A program made the translations under genes and the position numbers. A DNA stretch of 11,321 nucleotides from Verrucomicrobiales bacterium (GTDB taxonomy: Bacteria; Verrucomicrobiota; Verrucomicrobiia; Limisphaerales; RI-55). Below the pieces are notes generated by a model, which was not told the origin of the DNA, did not search any database, and worked only from the letters and a program-made list of their open reading frames with translations. Below, piece after piece: positions 1 through 7,105 of this stretch; the stretch's first letter is position 1; the number at the start of each line of letters is the position of its first letter. The stretch lies in NCBI GenBank assembly GCA_003484235.1, contig DNDP01000115.1, positions 1,276 through 12,596 of the forward strand, given 5' to 3'.

Positions 1-72
1 GGTAGGGCGAGGCTCCTGCCGAGCCGTAACTTGTTGGGATCAGTATGGGCTCGGCGGGAGCCTCGCCCTACC
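1..72. repeat. Long palindromic hairpin repeat inside bioA
   Basis: Two 25-nt arms (1-25 and 48-72) are reverse complements except at one position, which would be a G-U pair in RNA; the loop is 26-47 (22 nt). The arms begin GGTAGGGCGAGGC and end GCCTCGCCCTACC. It lies inside the bioA reading frame and is stop-free in that frame, so it would be translated. The size and perfect pairing suggest a dispersed palindromic repeat (REP or MITE-like). I recall similar GTAGGGCGAGGC palindromes in Verrucomicrobia genomes, but this was not checked. The repeat touches the window edge and may continue to the left. Confidence 0.85.
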
Positions 73-401
73 AGCCAGGTAGGATTCGCGGCTTTGACCA
101 ATTCTCCCGCCAACAGGCTCGCCGGTTCGTTGGCCAATCCCAACGCCGAGCTGTGGGCGATTCTGCCGAGCTGGCGTTTGATCGCGGCATTGATCCGAGG
201 GTGGCTGTGTCCGTGCAGGTTGGTCCAGATGGAGGAATTGCCGTCGAGATACTCCTTGCCGTGCTGGTCCACGAGCAGGGCGCCCTTGCCGCGGATGATG
301 ACGATCGGCTCGCGCTTGAGCCAGTCGCGCATCTGCGTGAACGGATGCCAGACGTGAGCGTGGTCGAGCCGGGCCGGGTTTGGGGCGGAACTGGGATTCA
401 C
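1..401 (-). CDS. bioA: BioA, 7,8-diaminopelargonate synthase (adenosylmethionine-8-amino-7-oxononanoate aminotransferase), N-terminal part, runs off left edge
   Basis: PLP-dependent cytoplasmic aminotransferase that converts 8-amino-7-oxononanoate, the BioF product, to 7,8-diaminononanoate in biotin synthesis. Only 133 codons lie in the window. Family signatures are WHPFTQM at residues 18-24 and a DGNSSIWTNLHGHSHP block at 53-68; the catalytic lysine lies outside the window. The GTG at 399-401 is the only usable start: the bioF stop is in the same frame 3 nt upstream, and the next ATG is Met24, inside a conserved motif. No Shine-Dalgarno sequence is visible, so reinitiation after bioF is likely. 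From about residue 107 the normal sequence, where a 'VFFSDSGS'-like strand should follow, gives way to an Arg-rich stretch encoded by the hairpin at 1-72. The frame stays open to the edge. Whether the conserved sequence resumes further left, meaning a tolerated insertion, or the gene is broken cannot be seen. A BioK-type lysine-using enzyme is an alternative within the family. Confidence 0.87.
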   Translation of the reverse strand, partial: MNPSSAPNPARLDHAHVWHPFTQMRDWLKREPIVIIRGKGALLVDQHGKEYLDGNSSIWTNLHGHSHPRINAAIKRQLGRIAHSSALGLANEPASLLAGELVKAANPTWLVGRGSRRAHTDPNKLRLGRSLAL

Positions 402-404
402 GAT

Positions 405-1733
405 CTACGATTTCGGATTGAGAACCAGCGCGAGCGCCTGGGTGAACTGCTCGACATCCGCTTCCGTGTGATCGGCGGAAAGGGTCATGCGCAGCCGCGC
501 CCTGCCGCGCGCGACGGTCGGGTAGCGGATCGCGGGAATGAAGAACCCACGTCCGCGCAGAGCCTCGGCCGCGGCCACGGCGTGCGACTCGTCGCCGATT
601 ATGATCGGGAGGATCGGCGAGGTAGGAAAGGCAACTTGCCTGTCATTCGACGGAGCCCGAACATCGACTTCTGTCGGTTGTGACGATGAGGGCGAGGAAT
701 CGGCTGCTGACGTCTTCGGCTCAGTTCTGGAGATCGCGCCTCTTCTCTCCTGCTGGACCACGCTGCTTGTGCGTTCGGTGACAGGCAGGATGCCTGTCCT
801 ACTTTGGCGGGTGCGCTCCCAGAGGCGCGCGCAGCGCTGGGCACCTTCTTCGGCTTGAATGAGTAGCAGGCCGGCGAGCGCGGCGGCCGCCGAGGCGGGC
901 ACGGGTGCCGTGGAAAAAATGAAGCTGCGGGCGGAATTGATCAGGAAGTCGATCAGCGTGCGCGAACCGCAGATGAAACCGCCGGCGGCGCCGACGGCCT
1001 TGCCGAGGGTGCCCATCTGAATCTCTACGCGGCCGCTGAGCCCAAGTTGCTCAATCAACCCACTGCGCCGCCCACCGAACAGACCCGTTGCGTGCGCCTC
1101 ATCGACCATCAACCACGCGCCGAATCTTTCCTTCAACTCGACGATCTCCCGCAGCGGCGCCTGATTGCCGTCCATCGAGAAGACCGACTCGGTGATGATC
1201 AGGACGTTCCGGTTCTCGGGTTTCGTGCTCCGCGTTGGATCGTTCGCCCAGCGGAGGATGCGTTCCAGGTCGTCAAGGTCGTTGTGTTTAAAGACGCGCA
1301 ACGTCGCACCGCTGTGCCGGGCGGCATCAACGATCGAGGCATGCACGAGCTTGTCGATGATCACGACATCGTCGCGGCCGAGCAAAGAGGTGATCGTGCC
1401 CATCGCGGCGGCGTAGCCGCTGGAAAAACTCAGCGCGGCCTCGGCGCGTTTGAACTCCGCCAGCGCCTCCTCCAGTTCGTGAAACGGCTTCAACGACCCG
1501 CAGATCAAACGCGAGGCGCCAGCACCGGCGCCAAACTCCTCAACGGCCTTGATCGAGGCTTCCTTGAGCGCAGGATGATCGGCGAGCCCAAGATAATCGT
1601 TGGAGGAGAAGTTGATGAAATCGCGGCCGCCGAAGCGGATGTGCGTCGCCTGCGGAGAATCCAGCTCGCGCAATTGCCGATGCAGGCCGGAGACGCGAAT
1701 GGCCTCCAGGCGATGACCAAGTGCCGCCTCCAT
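405..1733 (-). CDS. bioF: BioF, 8-amino-7-oxononanoate synthase, with about 60 inserted residues
   Basis: PLP enzyme that condenses pimeloyl-ACP (or -CoA) with alanine to give 8-amino-7-oxononanoate, the first ring-building step of biotin synthesis. The product has 442 residues; the family usually has about 380-400. Visible signatures are NDYLGL (45-50), CGS (78-80), HASIVDAARHSGA with cofactor-stacking His131, VDEAHATGLFG with Asp211, the PLP lysine Lys245 in GTLGKAVGAAGG, and C-terminal IRYPTVARGRARLR (402-415). Residues about 311-371 have no counterpart in the family and are encoded by the inverted-repeat element at 622-802. They sit in the linker before the C-terminal domain, a plausible tolerated site. 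The ATG at 1731-1733 is preferred: it begins the family N-terminus, follows a purine-rich stretch (GAAGAGAAG) and lies 2 nt after the upstream stop. An in-frame ATG 50 codons upstream would overlap the preceding gene. 2-amino-3-ketobutyrate CoA ligase is a close relative, but the adjoining bioA favours BioF. Confidence 0.92.
   Translation of the reverse strand: MEAALGHRLEAIRVSGLHRQLRELDSPQATHIRFGGRDFINFSSNDYLGLADHPALKEASIKAVEEFGAGAGASRLICGSLKPFHELEEALAEFKRAEAALSFSSGYAAAMGTITSLLGRDDVVIIDKLVHASIVDAARHSGATLRVFKHNDLDDLERILRWANDPTRSTKPENRNVLIITESVFSMDGNQAPLREIVELKERFGAWLMVDEAHATGLFGGRRSGLIEQLGLSGRVEIQMGTLGKAVGAAGGFICGSRTLIDFLINSARSFIFSTAPVPASAAAALAGLLLIQAEEGAQRCARLWERTRQSRTGILPVTERTSSVVQQERRGAISRTEPKTSAADSSPSSSQPTEVDVRAPSNDRQVAFPTSPILPIIIGDESHAVAAAEALRGRGFFIPAIRYPTVARGRARLRMTLSADHTEADVEQFTQALALVLNPKS
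622..645 (+). repeat. Inverted repeat end of the bioF-internal element (degenerate copy)
   Basis: Begins GTAGGAAAGGCAACTTGCC and ends TGTCA. The internal palindrome AGGCAA-C-TTGCCT spans 629-641. It differs at three positions from the reverse complement of 779-802. Confidence 0.75.
779..802 (-). repeat. Inverted repeat end of the bioF-internal element
   Basis: On the plus strand this reads TGACAGGCAGGATGCCTGTC followed by CTAC. The internal palindrome is GACAGGCA-GGA-TGCCTGTC, an 8-bp stem with a 3-nt loop (780-798). Read on the bioF strand it encodes TGILPV, a peptide I recall as a recurring mark of this repeat in translated Verrucomicrobia proteins (from memory, not searched). Confidence 0.8.
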
Positions 1734-1735
1734 GT

Positions 1736-2191
1736 TCACTTCTCTTCTGCAGCCCGGGAGCTGCGCATGAATTTCTTCAAGGTGGGCAGCACGGCGAGGT
1801 CCTTGTCGCGCCCCACAAACTCCTTGCTGGCCACCAATCTGTCCAAAGGCAGAACGGCAACTTCCTCGCCCTGCCATTGGCACCAGCGGGCCTTCCGATA
1901 CTCAGTGCGGAAGGTTTTGAGTCCATGAACCTCGTAGAGAAAATTGACCATGACATCATTGATGCTCACCAAGCACTGCCCCAGGAGGGAAGCTCCCAGT
2001 TGGTGGCAAATGTTGATCACCCGCATGTACTGGCGGGAGGGAAGATCAATCCAAATGTCGACATCGAGCGTGACAAACGGTCCGCCCTGAATGACTGCGG
2101 ACGTCATCCCCACAATCATGAACCGGATTTTCTTTTCCCGTAGTCCGCGGAGGACTCCATTAAGCGGAGGTAGGTCCTGTTTCTTGCCCAT
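1736..2191 (-). CDS. Nucleotidyltransferase-fold protein (MNT/AbiEii/DUF6036-like), possible toxin-antitoxin component
   Basis: A 151-residue protein resembling small nucleotidyltransferases. It shows a VGMTSAVIQGG loop (27-37), a TLDVDIWIDLP acidic motif with Asp43 and Asp45 as likely metal ligands, and a C-terminal block LDRLVASKEFVGRDKDLAVLP (residues 116-136) typical of DUF6036/AbiEii-like proteins. The usual G-S pair of the active-site loop appears here as G-M-T-S, so catalytic activity is uncertain. The stop lies 2 nt before the bioF start, so translation is probably coupled to bioF. The start overlaps the preceding small gene by 76 nt. Base composition is lower in G+C than the neighbours (28 of 60 G+C at 1921-1980, against 40 of 60 at 9061-9120), and it has no known role in biotin synthesis, which suggests acquisition. 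The start at 2191 is the first ATG and lacks a strong Shine-Dalgarno sequence. The fold assignment is moderately sure; the biological role is unknown. Confidence 0.68.
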   Translation of the reverse strand: MGKKQDLPPLNGVLRGLREKKIRFMIVGMTSAVIQGGPFVTLDVDIWIDLPSRQYMRVINICHQLGASLLGQCLVSINDVMVNFLYEVHGLKTFRTEYRKARWCQWQGEEVAVLPLDRLVASKEFVGRDKDLAVLPTLKKFMRSSRAAEEK

Positions 2192-2301
2192 CGTTCGTCC
2201 GGAGTTTCAGCCAAGGTGGTGGCAAACATCAGGCGCTCCTTCTCGGACAGGTCTTTCACCCGCTTCAAGCGCGAATAGATCACTTTGGCCTTTGCCGTCA
2301 T
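2116..2301 (-). CDS. Small protein of unknown function upstream of and overlapping the nucleotidyltransferase
   Basis: A 61-residue, highly charged protein (about 10 Arg and 7 Lys) with no signal peptide or membrane segment. The central stretch ETPDERWARNRTYLRLM resembles 'TPEERW..N..YLR' segments that I recall in small proteins encoded next to nucleotidyltransferase genes; I do not know a function. It overlaps the nucleotidyltransferase start by 76 nt in another frame, as tightly paired two-gene cassettes often do. There is no Shine-Dalgarno sequence before the ATG at 2299-2301; that ATG shares one base with the TGA of a 14-codon reading frame just upstream. The partner gene and the cassette-like arrangement make it more likely real than chance, but this is the weakest protein gene call here. 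Confidence 0.5.
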   Translation of the reverse strand: MTAKAKVIYSRLKRVKDLSEKERLMFATTLAETPDERWARNRTYLRLMESSADYGKRKSGS

Positions 2302-2345
2302 CAGGAGGAACGGTGCGCGCTGTCGGAGCCAACGTAAAGAGGCAT
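2301..2345 (-). other. 14-codon reading frame bridging the dehydrogenase and small-protein genes
   Basis: The entire gap between the dehydrogenase stop (2347-2349) and the small gene is one short frame. Its ATG (2343-2345) follows the dehydrogenase TAA by 1 nt, and its TGA overlaps the next ATG as TGATG. It encodes MPLYVGSDSAHRSS. It could let ribosomes pass from one gene to the next, or be chance or part of a dispersed repeat. Weak evidence. Confidence 0.2.
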
Positions 2346-2346
2346 T

Positions 2347-3078
2347 TTAAGTCCACGCCCCGATGCGGCTGTCGAGTTGGAAGACCTGGCCGGACACGTG
2401 CCGCATGCCCGCCAGATGCACGATGAACCCAGCGACCTCCTCGACGGTGGTGGTGCGACCCAGGACGTTCGCGCCGGCGAGCTGCTGCTTCTGCCCGGGC
2501 GTCAGATGGGCGGTCATCGGGGTGTCGAGCACGCCGGGGAAGATCGCGTTCACGCGCACGCTGCGCCGCCCGGCCTCCTTGGCAAGCGACTGCGTGAGTC
2601 CGACCATGCCCGCCTTGGCGGCGACGTAGTTCGACTGGCCGAAGTGCCCGTTCTTAGCGGCGAAGCTCGAGATGTTGATGATGTGCCCGTCGCGCTGGTT
2701 GAACATCATCGTCTCCAACACCGCCTGCGAGCAGAGAAAGGCACCCTTGAGGTTTACGTCGAGAACCCGCTGCCAGTCTTCATCGGCAATTTTGGGAAGG
2801 AGATTGTCCGCGGTGACACCGGCATTGTTGATCAGCACGTCGATGCGCCCCCATTTGGCCAACACCGACTCCACGGCCGCTTTCACCTGGGCGGCGTCGG
2901 TCACATCAAGCGGAACCGCGAGAACGCCGTCGTCAGCGTCTGCATCCGCCGACCGTCGCGAAGCGGCCGCCACCTTGGAACCGGTGGCCCTGAATGCCCA
3001 GACCAACGCCCGGCCCAGTCCGCCGGAAGCACCGGTGATCAGAATTACGCGGCATTCAACTTTGTGGGAATCAGTCAT
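2347..3078 (-). CDS. Short-chain dehydrogenase/reductase, FabG-like (3-oxoacyl-ACP reductase family)
   Basis: A 243-residue NAD(P)-dependent oxidoreductase of the classical SDR family, cytoplasmic. Visible features are the cofactor-binding TGASGGLG (15-22), LDVTD with Asp58, NNAG (84-87), Asn109 in DVNLKGAF, and the catalytic Ser138, Tyr151 and Lys155 in SSFAAKNGHFGQSNYVAAK, followed by the PG motif at 181-182. The length and catalytic spacing match E. coli FabG. It is the first gene of the probable bio cluster, so it may reduce a 3-oxoacyl-ACP intermediate in making the pimeloyl chain; this is inferred from position only. FabG-like SDRs act on many substrates, and the sequence alone does not fix one. 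The ATG at 3076-3078 has only a weak ribosome site. The 113-bp gap from the helicase stop shows no obvious terminator, BirA-like operator or promoter. Confidence 0.88.
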   Translation of the reverse strand: MTDSHKVECRVILITGASGGLGRALVWAFRATGSKVAAASRRSADADADDGVLAVPLDVTDAAQVKAAVESVLAKWGRIDVLINNAGVTADNLLPKIADEDWQRVLDVNLKGAFLCSQAVLETMMFNQRDGHIINISSFAAKNGHFGQSNYVAAKAGMVGLTQSLAKEAGRRSVRVNAIFPGVLDTPMTAHLTPGQKQQLAGANVLGRTTTVEEVAGFIVHLAGMRHVSGQVFQLDSRIGAWT

Positions 3079-3191
3079 TCAGATGCTGAATCGCAGCGCG
3101 GCCGCACCGGGCCGGCAAGGCGGAAACGTTAGCAGGCGACGAAAAGTTGATTTCGCGCGCGCCCTTCCCGAATCGGATCGAAACAGTCCGG

Positions 3192-4436
<1,245 letters not shown>

Positions 4437-4546
4437 GGCGGGGGAATACGCGATTCCACCCGGCAATGGAAAGCGAAATTCCGGCCCGGCCCGCCCGGCA
4501 GCGGCCACCCGGGCGCTTGCCTCGACCGGCGCAAGGGGATTTAATC
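4437..4546. promoter_or_regulatory. Divergent intergenic region between the helicase and the cytochrome-domain protein
   Basis: A 110-bp space between two divergent starts must hold the promoter for each unless both are transcribed from elsewhere. No convincing -35/-10 pair is visible. The only clear signal is the Shine-Dalgarno AAGGGG at 4533-4538, placed 8 nt before the GTG of the plus-strand gene; it decides that start over the ATG at 4556. Confidence 0.4.
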
Positions 4547-6913
4547 GTGACTCGCATGCACCGTCAGCCACTCATCCTCGCGTTGGGATTCCTGTCCGCG
4601 CTGTGCGCCCGGCCCGCATTCGGTCTGGAGGCGGCGGAAGAGGAGTTTTTCGAGCGGCGCATCCGGCCGATACTCGTGGAGCGCTGCTACGAATGCCATT
4701 CAACCGGGGCGAAGAAGATCAAGGGCGAGCTCCTGCTGGATTCCAAGGCAGGCTGGATGGCGGGCGGCGAATCGGGCGTCTCGGTGGTGCCGGGCGATCC
4801 CGATGCCAGCCTGTTGATCAGGGCGGTGCGCTACAACGATCCCGACCTCGAGATGCCTCCCAAGGGCCGGATTTCGGACGAAGAGATCCGGCTGCTCGTA
4901 GAATGGGTGAAACGCGGCGCGCCCGATCCCCGCACCGAAGCGACGCCCCTGGCGCACCGCGAGGAGATCGACATCGAGGCGGGGCGACGGTTCTGGGCCT
5001 TCCGACCGATCGACCGCCCGGTCCCGCCGACCCTCCAGGACACTGCCTGGCCGTACAACGAAATCGACCGTTTCATCCGGGCACGGCAGGAGGCTGTCGG
5101 GGTTGTTCCCGTGCGCGATGCCGAGGACGCGGAGCTGCTGCGCCGCCTCTACTTCGACCTGATTGGCCTGCCACCCACGCCCGCCGAGCTGAACTCCTTT
5201 TCGACGGATATGCGCCCCGACCGCCATGCACGCAAGGTGGACGAACTGCTAGCATCGCCGAGGTTTGGCGAGAAGTGGGGACGCCACTGGCTCGACCTTG
5301 CACGGTATGCGGAGTCCACCGGCGGCGGACGAAGCGCGATCCTCCCCGATGCCTGGCGCTACCGCAACTACGTCATCGAAGCCTTCAACGCCGACAAGCC
5401 CTACGACCGCTTTGTGCGCGAGCAGGTAGCCGGCGACCTCCTGCCGGCTGCGGACGACGCCCAACGTTCCAGCCAGTTGATCGCGACCGCATTTCTGGCC
5501 CTGGGTCCGAAGAATCTCGACCTGCAGGACAAGGAACTCCTCCGCATGAACACGGTGGACGAGCAGATTGACACGGTCGGGCGGACGGTGCTTGGCCTGA
5601 CTCTGGGCTGCGCCCGTTGCCACGATCACAAGTTCGATCCCGTGCCGATGAAGGATTACTACGCGCTGGCCGGCATTTTTCGCGGCACGCGCACCCTGGT
5701 GCGGGACAACGTCTCCACGCTGGTTCACACCCCGCTGCCCGTGCCGCCCGAACGGCGGCAGGCGCTTCGCGAACATGAGGCGGCGCTCAAGTCCGCACAG
5801 GATTTGCTGAAAGCCGCGAAGGCGGCAGCCGATTCAGACGCGGAAAACGTCCGCCGTCTGGAAGCGCGCGTGAAGGAGCTTCAGGCGGCCGCGCCGGCTC
5901 CGCTGCCCCAGGCCATTTCCGTGACGGACGAAGCGGAGACGGGAGACTACCACATCTGCCTGCGTGGCAACGTGCATCAGCCGGGCGAAACCGTGTCCCG
6001 CGGCGTGCTACAGGTGGCCGCCCCCGCCGGCGACGCGACACTCGGGATCGCGCCGAAGGAGAGCGGTCGCCGCGAACTGGCCGACTGGCTCGCGAGCCCG
6101 GAGAATCCCCTGACCGCCCGTGTCTATGTGAACCGCCTCTGGCATCACGTCTTCGGCGAAGGGATTGTCGGTTCCGTGGACAATGTGGGGCTCCAGGGAG
6201 ATCGCCCGTCGCATCCGGAGCTGCTCGACTACCTGGCCGGCCGCTTCATCGAGAGCGGGTGGTCCACCAAGTCGCTCCTGCGCGAACTGTTCAATTCACG
6301 CACCTACCGGCTCGCCAGCGTGCCGCATCCGGCGAACCGGCGGATCGACTCCGAGAACCGGCTGCGCTGGAGGATGCCCCGCCGCCGCCTCACCGCCGAG
6401 GAATTGCGGGACACGATGCTCCTGCTGAGCGGCGAGCTGCGGCTGGAGCAGCCGGACTCCCTCCTGCCAACGGCTGCGCAGGGCGACAAGGCGCTCAGCA
6501 AATCGCGGTTCGACACAGGCGAAGTCCTTGAGCCGCCCTATCGGAGCGTCTACGTGCCGGTGTTCCGCGAAGAGGGGCTGAACGAGCTGTTCGAGGTGTT
6601 CGACTTCGCCAATCCGAGCTTCACCGTCGGAGCGCGCACCACGAGCACGCTCCCCACACAGGCACTGTTCTTGATGAACAGTCCGTTCGTTGAGCGCCAG
6701 GCCGCATTGACCGCCGGGCGGCTGCTGAGAGAGCACCCGGACCGCGCCGCCCTCCTGCGGTCGCTCCATCTCGCGGCGGTGGCCCGGCCGCCCACCGAAG
6801 CCGAGGAAGAGGTGCTGGCTGAGATCTGGGCTGCCGGGCCGTCGCCGGACGAGGCAATGGCCCGGATCGTCGGCGCGGTTTTCGCCTCGGTCGATTTCCG
6901 CTACCTGCGGTAG
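4547..6913 (+). CDS. Exported PSCyt1 - DUF1549 - DUF1553 protein (Planctomycete/Verrucomicrobia cytochrome family)
   Basis: A 788-residue protein with a signal peptide (hydrophobic core after MHRQPL; cleavage near residue 26 in PAFG-LEA), so probably periplasmic. PSCyt1 domain: heme-binding CYECH (Cys47, Cys50, His51), with Met103 in MPPKG a likely distal ligand. DUF1549: about 169-378, starting PYNEIDRFIRA and ending with a second CxxCH (CARCHDHKFDP; Cys355, Cys358, His359). A charged coiled-coil-like linker spans about 402-448. DUF1553: about 506-785, starting GRRELADWLASPENPLTARV. Members often lie beside sulfatase or glycan-degradation genes in PVC bacteria, and electron transfer is assumed from the heme motifs; the substrate is unknown. 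It is compact for the family (often 750-1100 residues) and lacks the carbohydrate-binding insert some members have. The usual DUF1501 partner gene does not follow; flgF does. The GTG start at 4547 is chosen for its Shine-Dalgarno AAGGGG 8 nt upstream; the ATG at 4556 is the alternative. Confidence 0.9.
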   Translation: MTRMHRQPLILALGFLSALCARPAFGLEAAEEEFFERRIRPILVERCYECHSTGAKKIKGELLLDSKAGWMAGGESGVSVVPGDPDASLLIRAVRYNDPDLEMPPKGRISDEEIRLLVEWVKRGAPDPRTEATPLAHREEIDIEAGRRFWAFRPIDRPVPPTLQDTAWPYNEIDRFIRARQEAVGVVPVRDAEDAELLRRLYFDLIGLPPTPAELNSFSTDMRPDRHARKVDELLASPRFGEKWGRHWLDLARYAESTGGGRSAILPDAWRYRNYVIEAFNADKPYDRFVREQVAGDLLPAADDAQRSSQLIATAFLALGPKNLDLQDKELLRMNTVDEQIDTVGRTVLGLTLGCARCHDHKFDPVPMKDYYALAGIFRGTRTLVRDNVSTLVHTPLPVPPERRQALREHEAALKSAQDLLKAAKAAADSDAENVRRLEARVKELQAAAPAPLPQAISVTDEAETGDYHICLRGNVHQPGETVSRGVLQVAAPAGDATLGIAPKESGRRELADWLASPENPLTARVYVNRLWHHVFGEGIVGSVDNVGLQGDRPSHPELLDYLAGRFIESGWSTKSLLRELFNSRTYRLASVPHPANRRIDSENRLRWRMPRRRLTAEELRDTMLLLSGELRLEQPDSLLPTAAQGDKALSKSRFDTGEVLEPPYRSVYVPVFREEGLNELFEVFDFANPSFTVGARTTSTLPTQALFLMNSPFVERQAALTAGRLLREHPDRAALLRSLHLAAVARPPTEAEEEVLAEIWAAGPSPDEAMARIVGAVFASVDFRYLR

Positions 6914-7046
6914 CTTTCAGCTCTGATTCCAACCCATCAAAGCTCCCTCCGCCTTGCTGACCGGTGCCTTCCTTCCCGGTTAACTTTTCCCACCTGAGGG
7001 TTCAATTCTGCCGGCTGGCGACCGGCGGGAACGGAGTCTGACTGCG

Positions 7047-7074
7047 AAAACCCGCGGTTTTCAGGGGTTTTCAG
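7047..7074. promoter_or_regulatory. Small hairpin plus 10-bp-phased direct repeat upstream of flgF
   Basis: AAAACC-CGC-GGTTTT (7047-7061) is a 6-bp inverted repeat. Its right arm starts a direct repeat GGTTTTCAG at 7056-7064, repeated at 7066-7074 with a 10-bp period, one helical turn, ending 31 nt before flgF. It could be an operator or leader structure. It is not a terminator of normal type because no T-run follows. The rest of the 192-bp gap (6914-7105) holds only short GC-rich inverted repeats and no clear sigma-28 or sigma-54 promoter. Confidence 0.3.
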
Positions 7075-7093
7075 CACTGGCAGAGACGCTGCT

Positions 7094-7099
7094 AGGTGG
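7094..7099 (+). promoter_or_regulatory. Ribosome binding site of flgF
   Basis: AGGTGG lies 6 nt before the ATG at 7106. This spacing favours that ATG over the GTG directly in front of it (7103), which would be only 3 nt from the site. Confidence 0.6.
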
Positions 7100-7105
7100 C
7101 CAGTG

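Larger units (their letters stand above)
622..802. mobile_element. Non-autonomous palindromic element (REPIN/MITE-like) inserted in bioF
   Basis: A 181-bp segment is bounded by two 24-nt inverted repeats (622-645 and 779-802) that match at 21 of 24 positions when one is reverse-complemented. Each repeat is itself a small palindrome around GGCA..TGCC. The segment coincides with the part of BioF (residues about 311-371) that has no family counterpart, so it is best read as an insertion. It carries no gene of its own and no transposase. No clear target-site duplication was found. On the bioF strand it is open in the coding frame and in one other frame. The encoded peptide is polar and Ser/Arg-rich, hence probably disordered. 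Confidence 0.72.

Noticed and set aside
45..683. Plus-strand open frame across the bioA and bioF 3' regions
   Set aside because: The minus strand here encodes recognisable BioA and BioF motifs; the plus-strand product is an unconserved Arg-rich translation of the opposite strand.
1..802. The palindromic repeats as parts of a CRISPR array
   Set aside because: There are only two unlike palindromes, no regular spacing, no multiple direct repeats and no cas genes.
1734..1883. 50-codon N-terminal extension of BioF
   Set aside because: It overlaps the nucleotidyltransferase gene in another frame and has no family resemblance; the ATG at 1731-1733 fits the family and the 2-nt junction.
3079..3191. 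Possible BirA-type operator or promoter before the bio cluster
   Set aside because: No inverted repeat resembling the known biotin operator and no clear promoter hexamers could be found in this gap.
4437..4571. 45-codon N-terminal extension of the helicase from an upstream ATG
   Set aside because: The extension is unconserved, would overlap the divergent gene's start, and the family normally starts near MSFVSLQLSDPVL.
7010..7026. GCCGG...CCGGC inverted repeat as a terminator of the cytochrome-domain gene
   Set aside because: The stem is only 5 bp and there is no T-run on either side.
7077..7093. Sigma-54-like core (GG-N10-GC) within CTGGCAGAGACGCTGCT before flgF
   Set aside because: The GG and GC are spaced correctly, but three consensus positions differ, and the start site would fall near 7104, after the flgF Shine-Dalgarno at 7094-7099. 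A transcript from it would lack the ribosome site.
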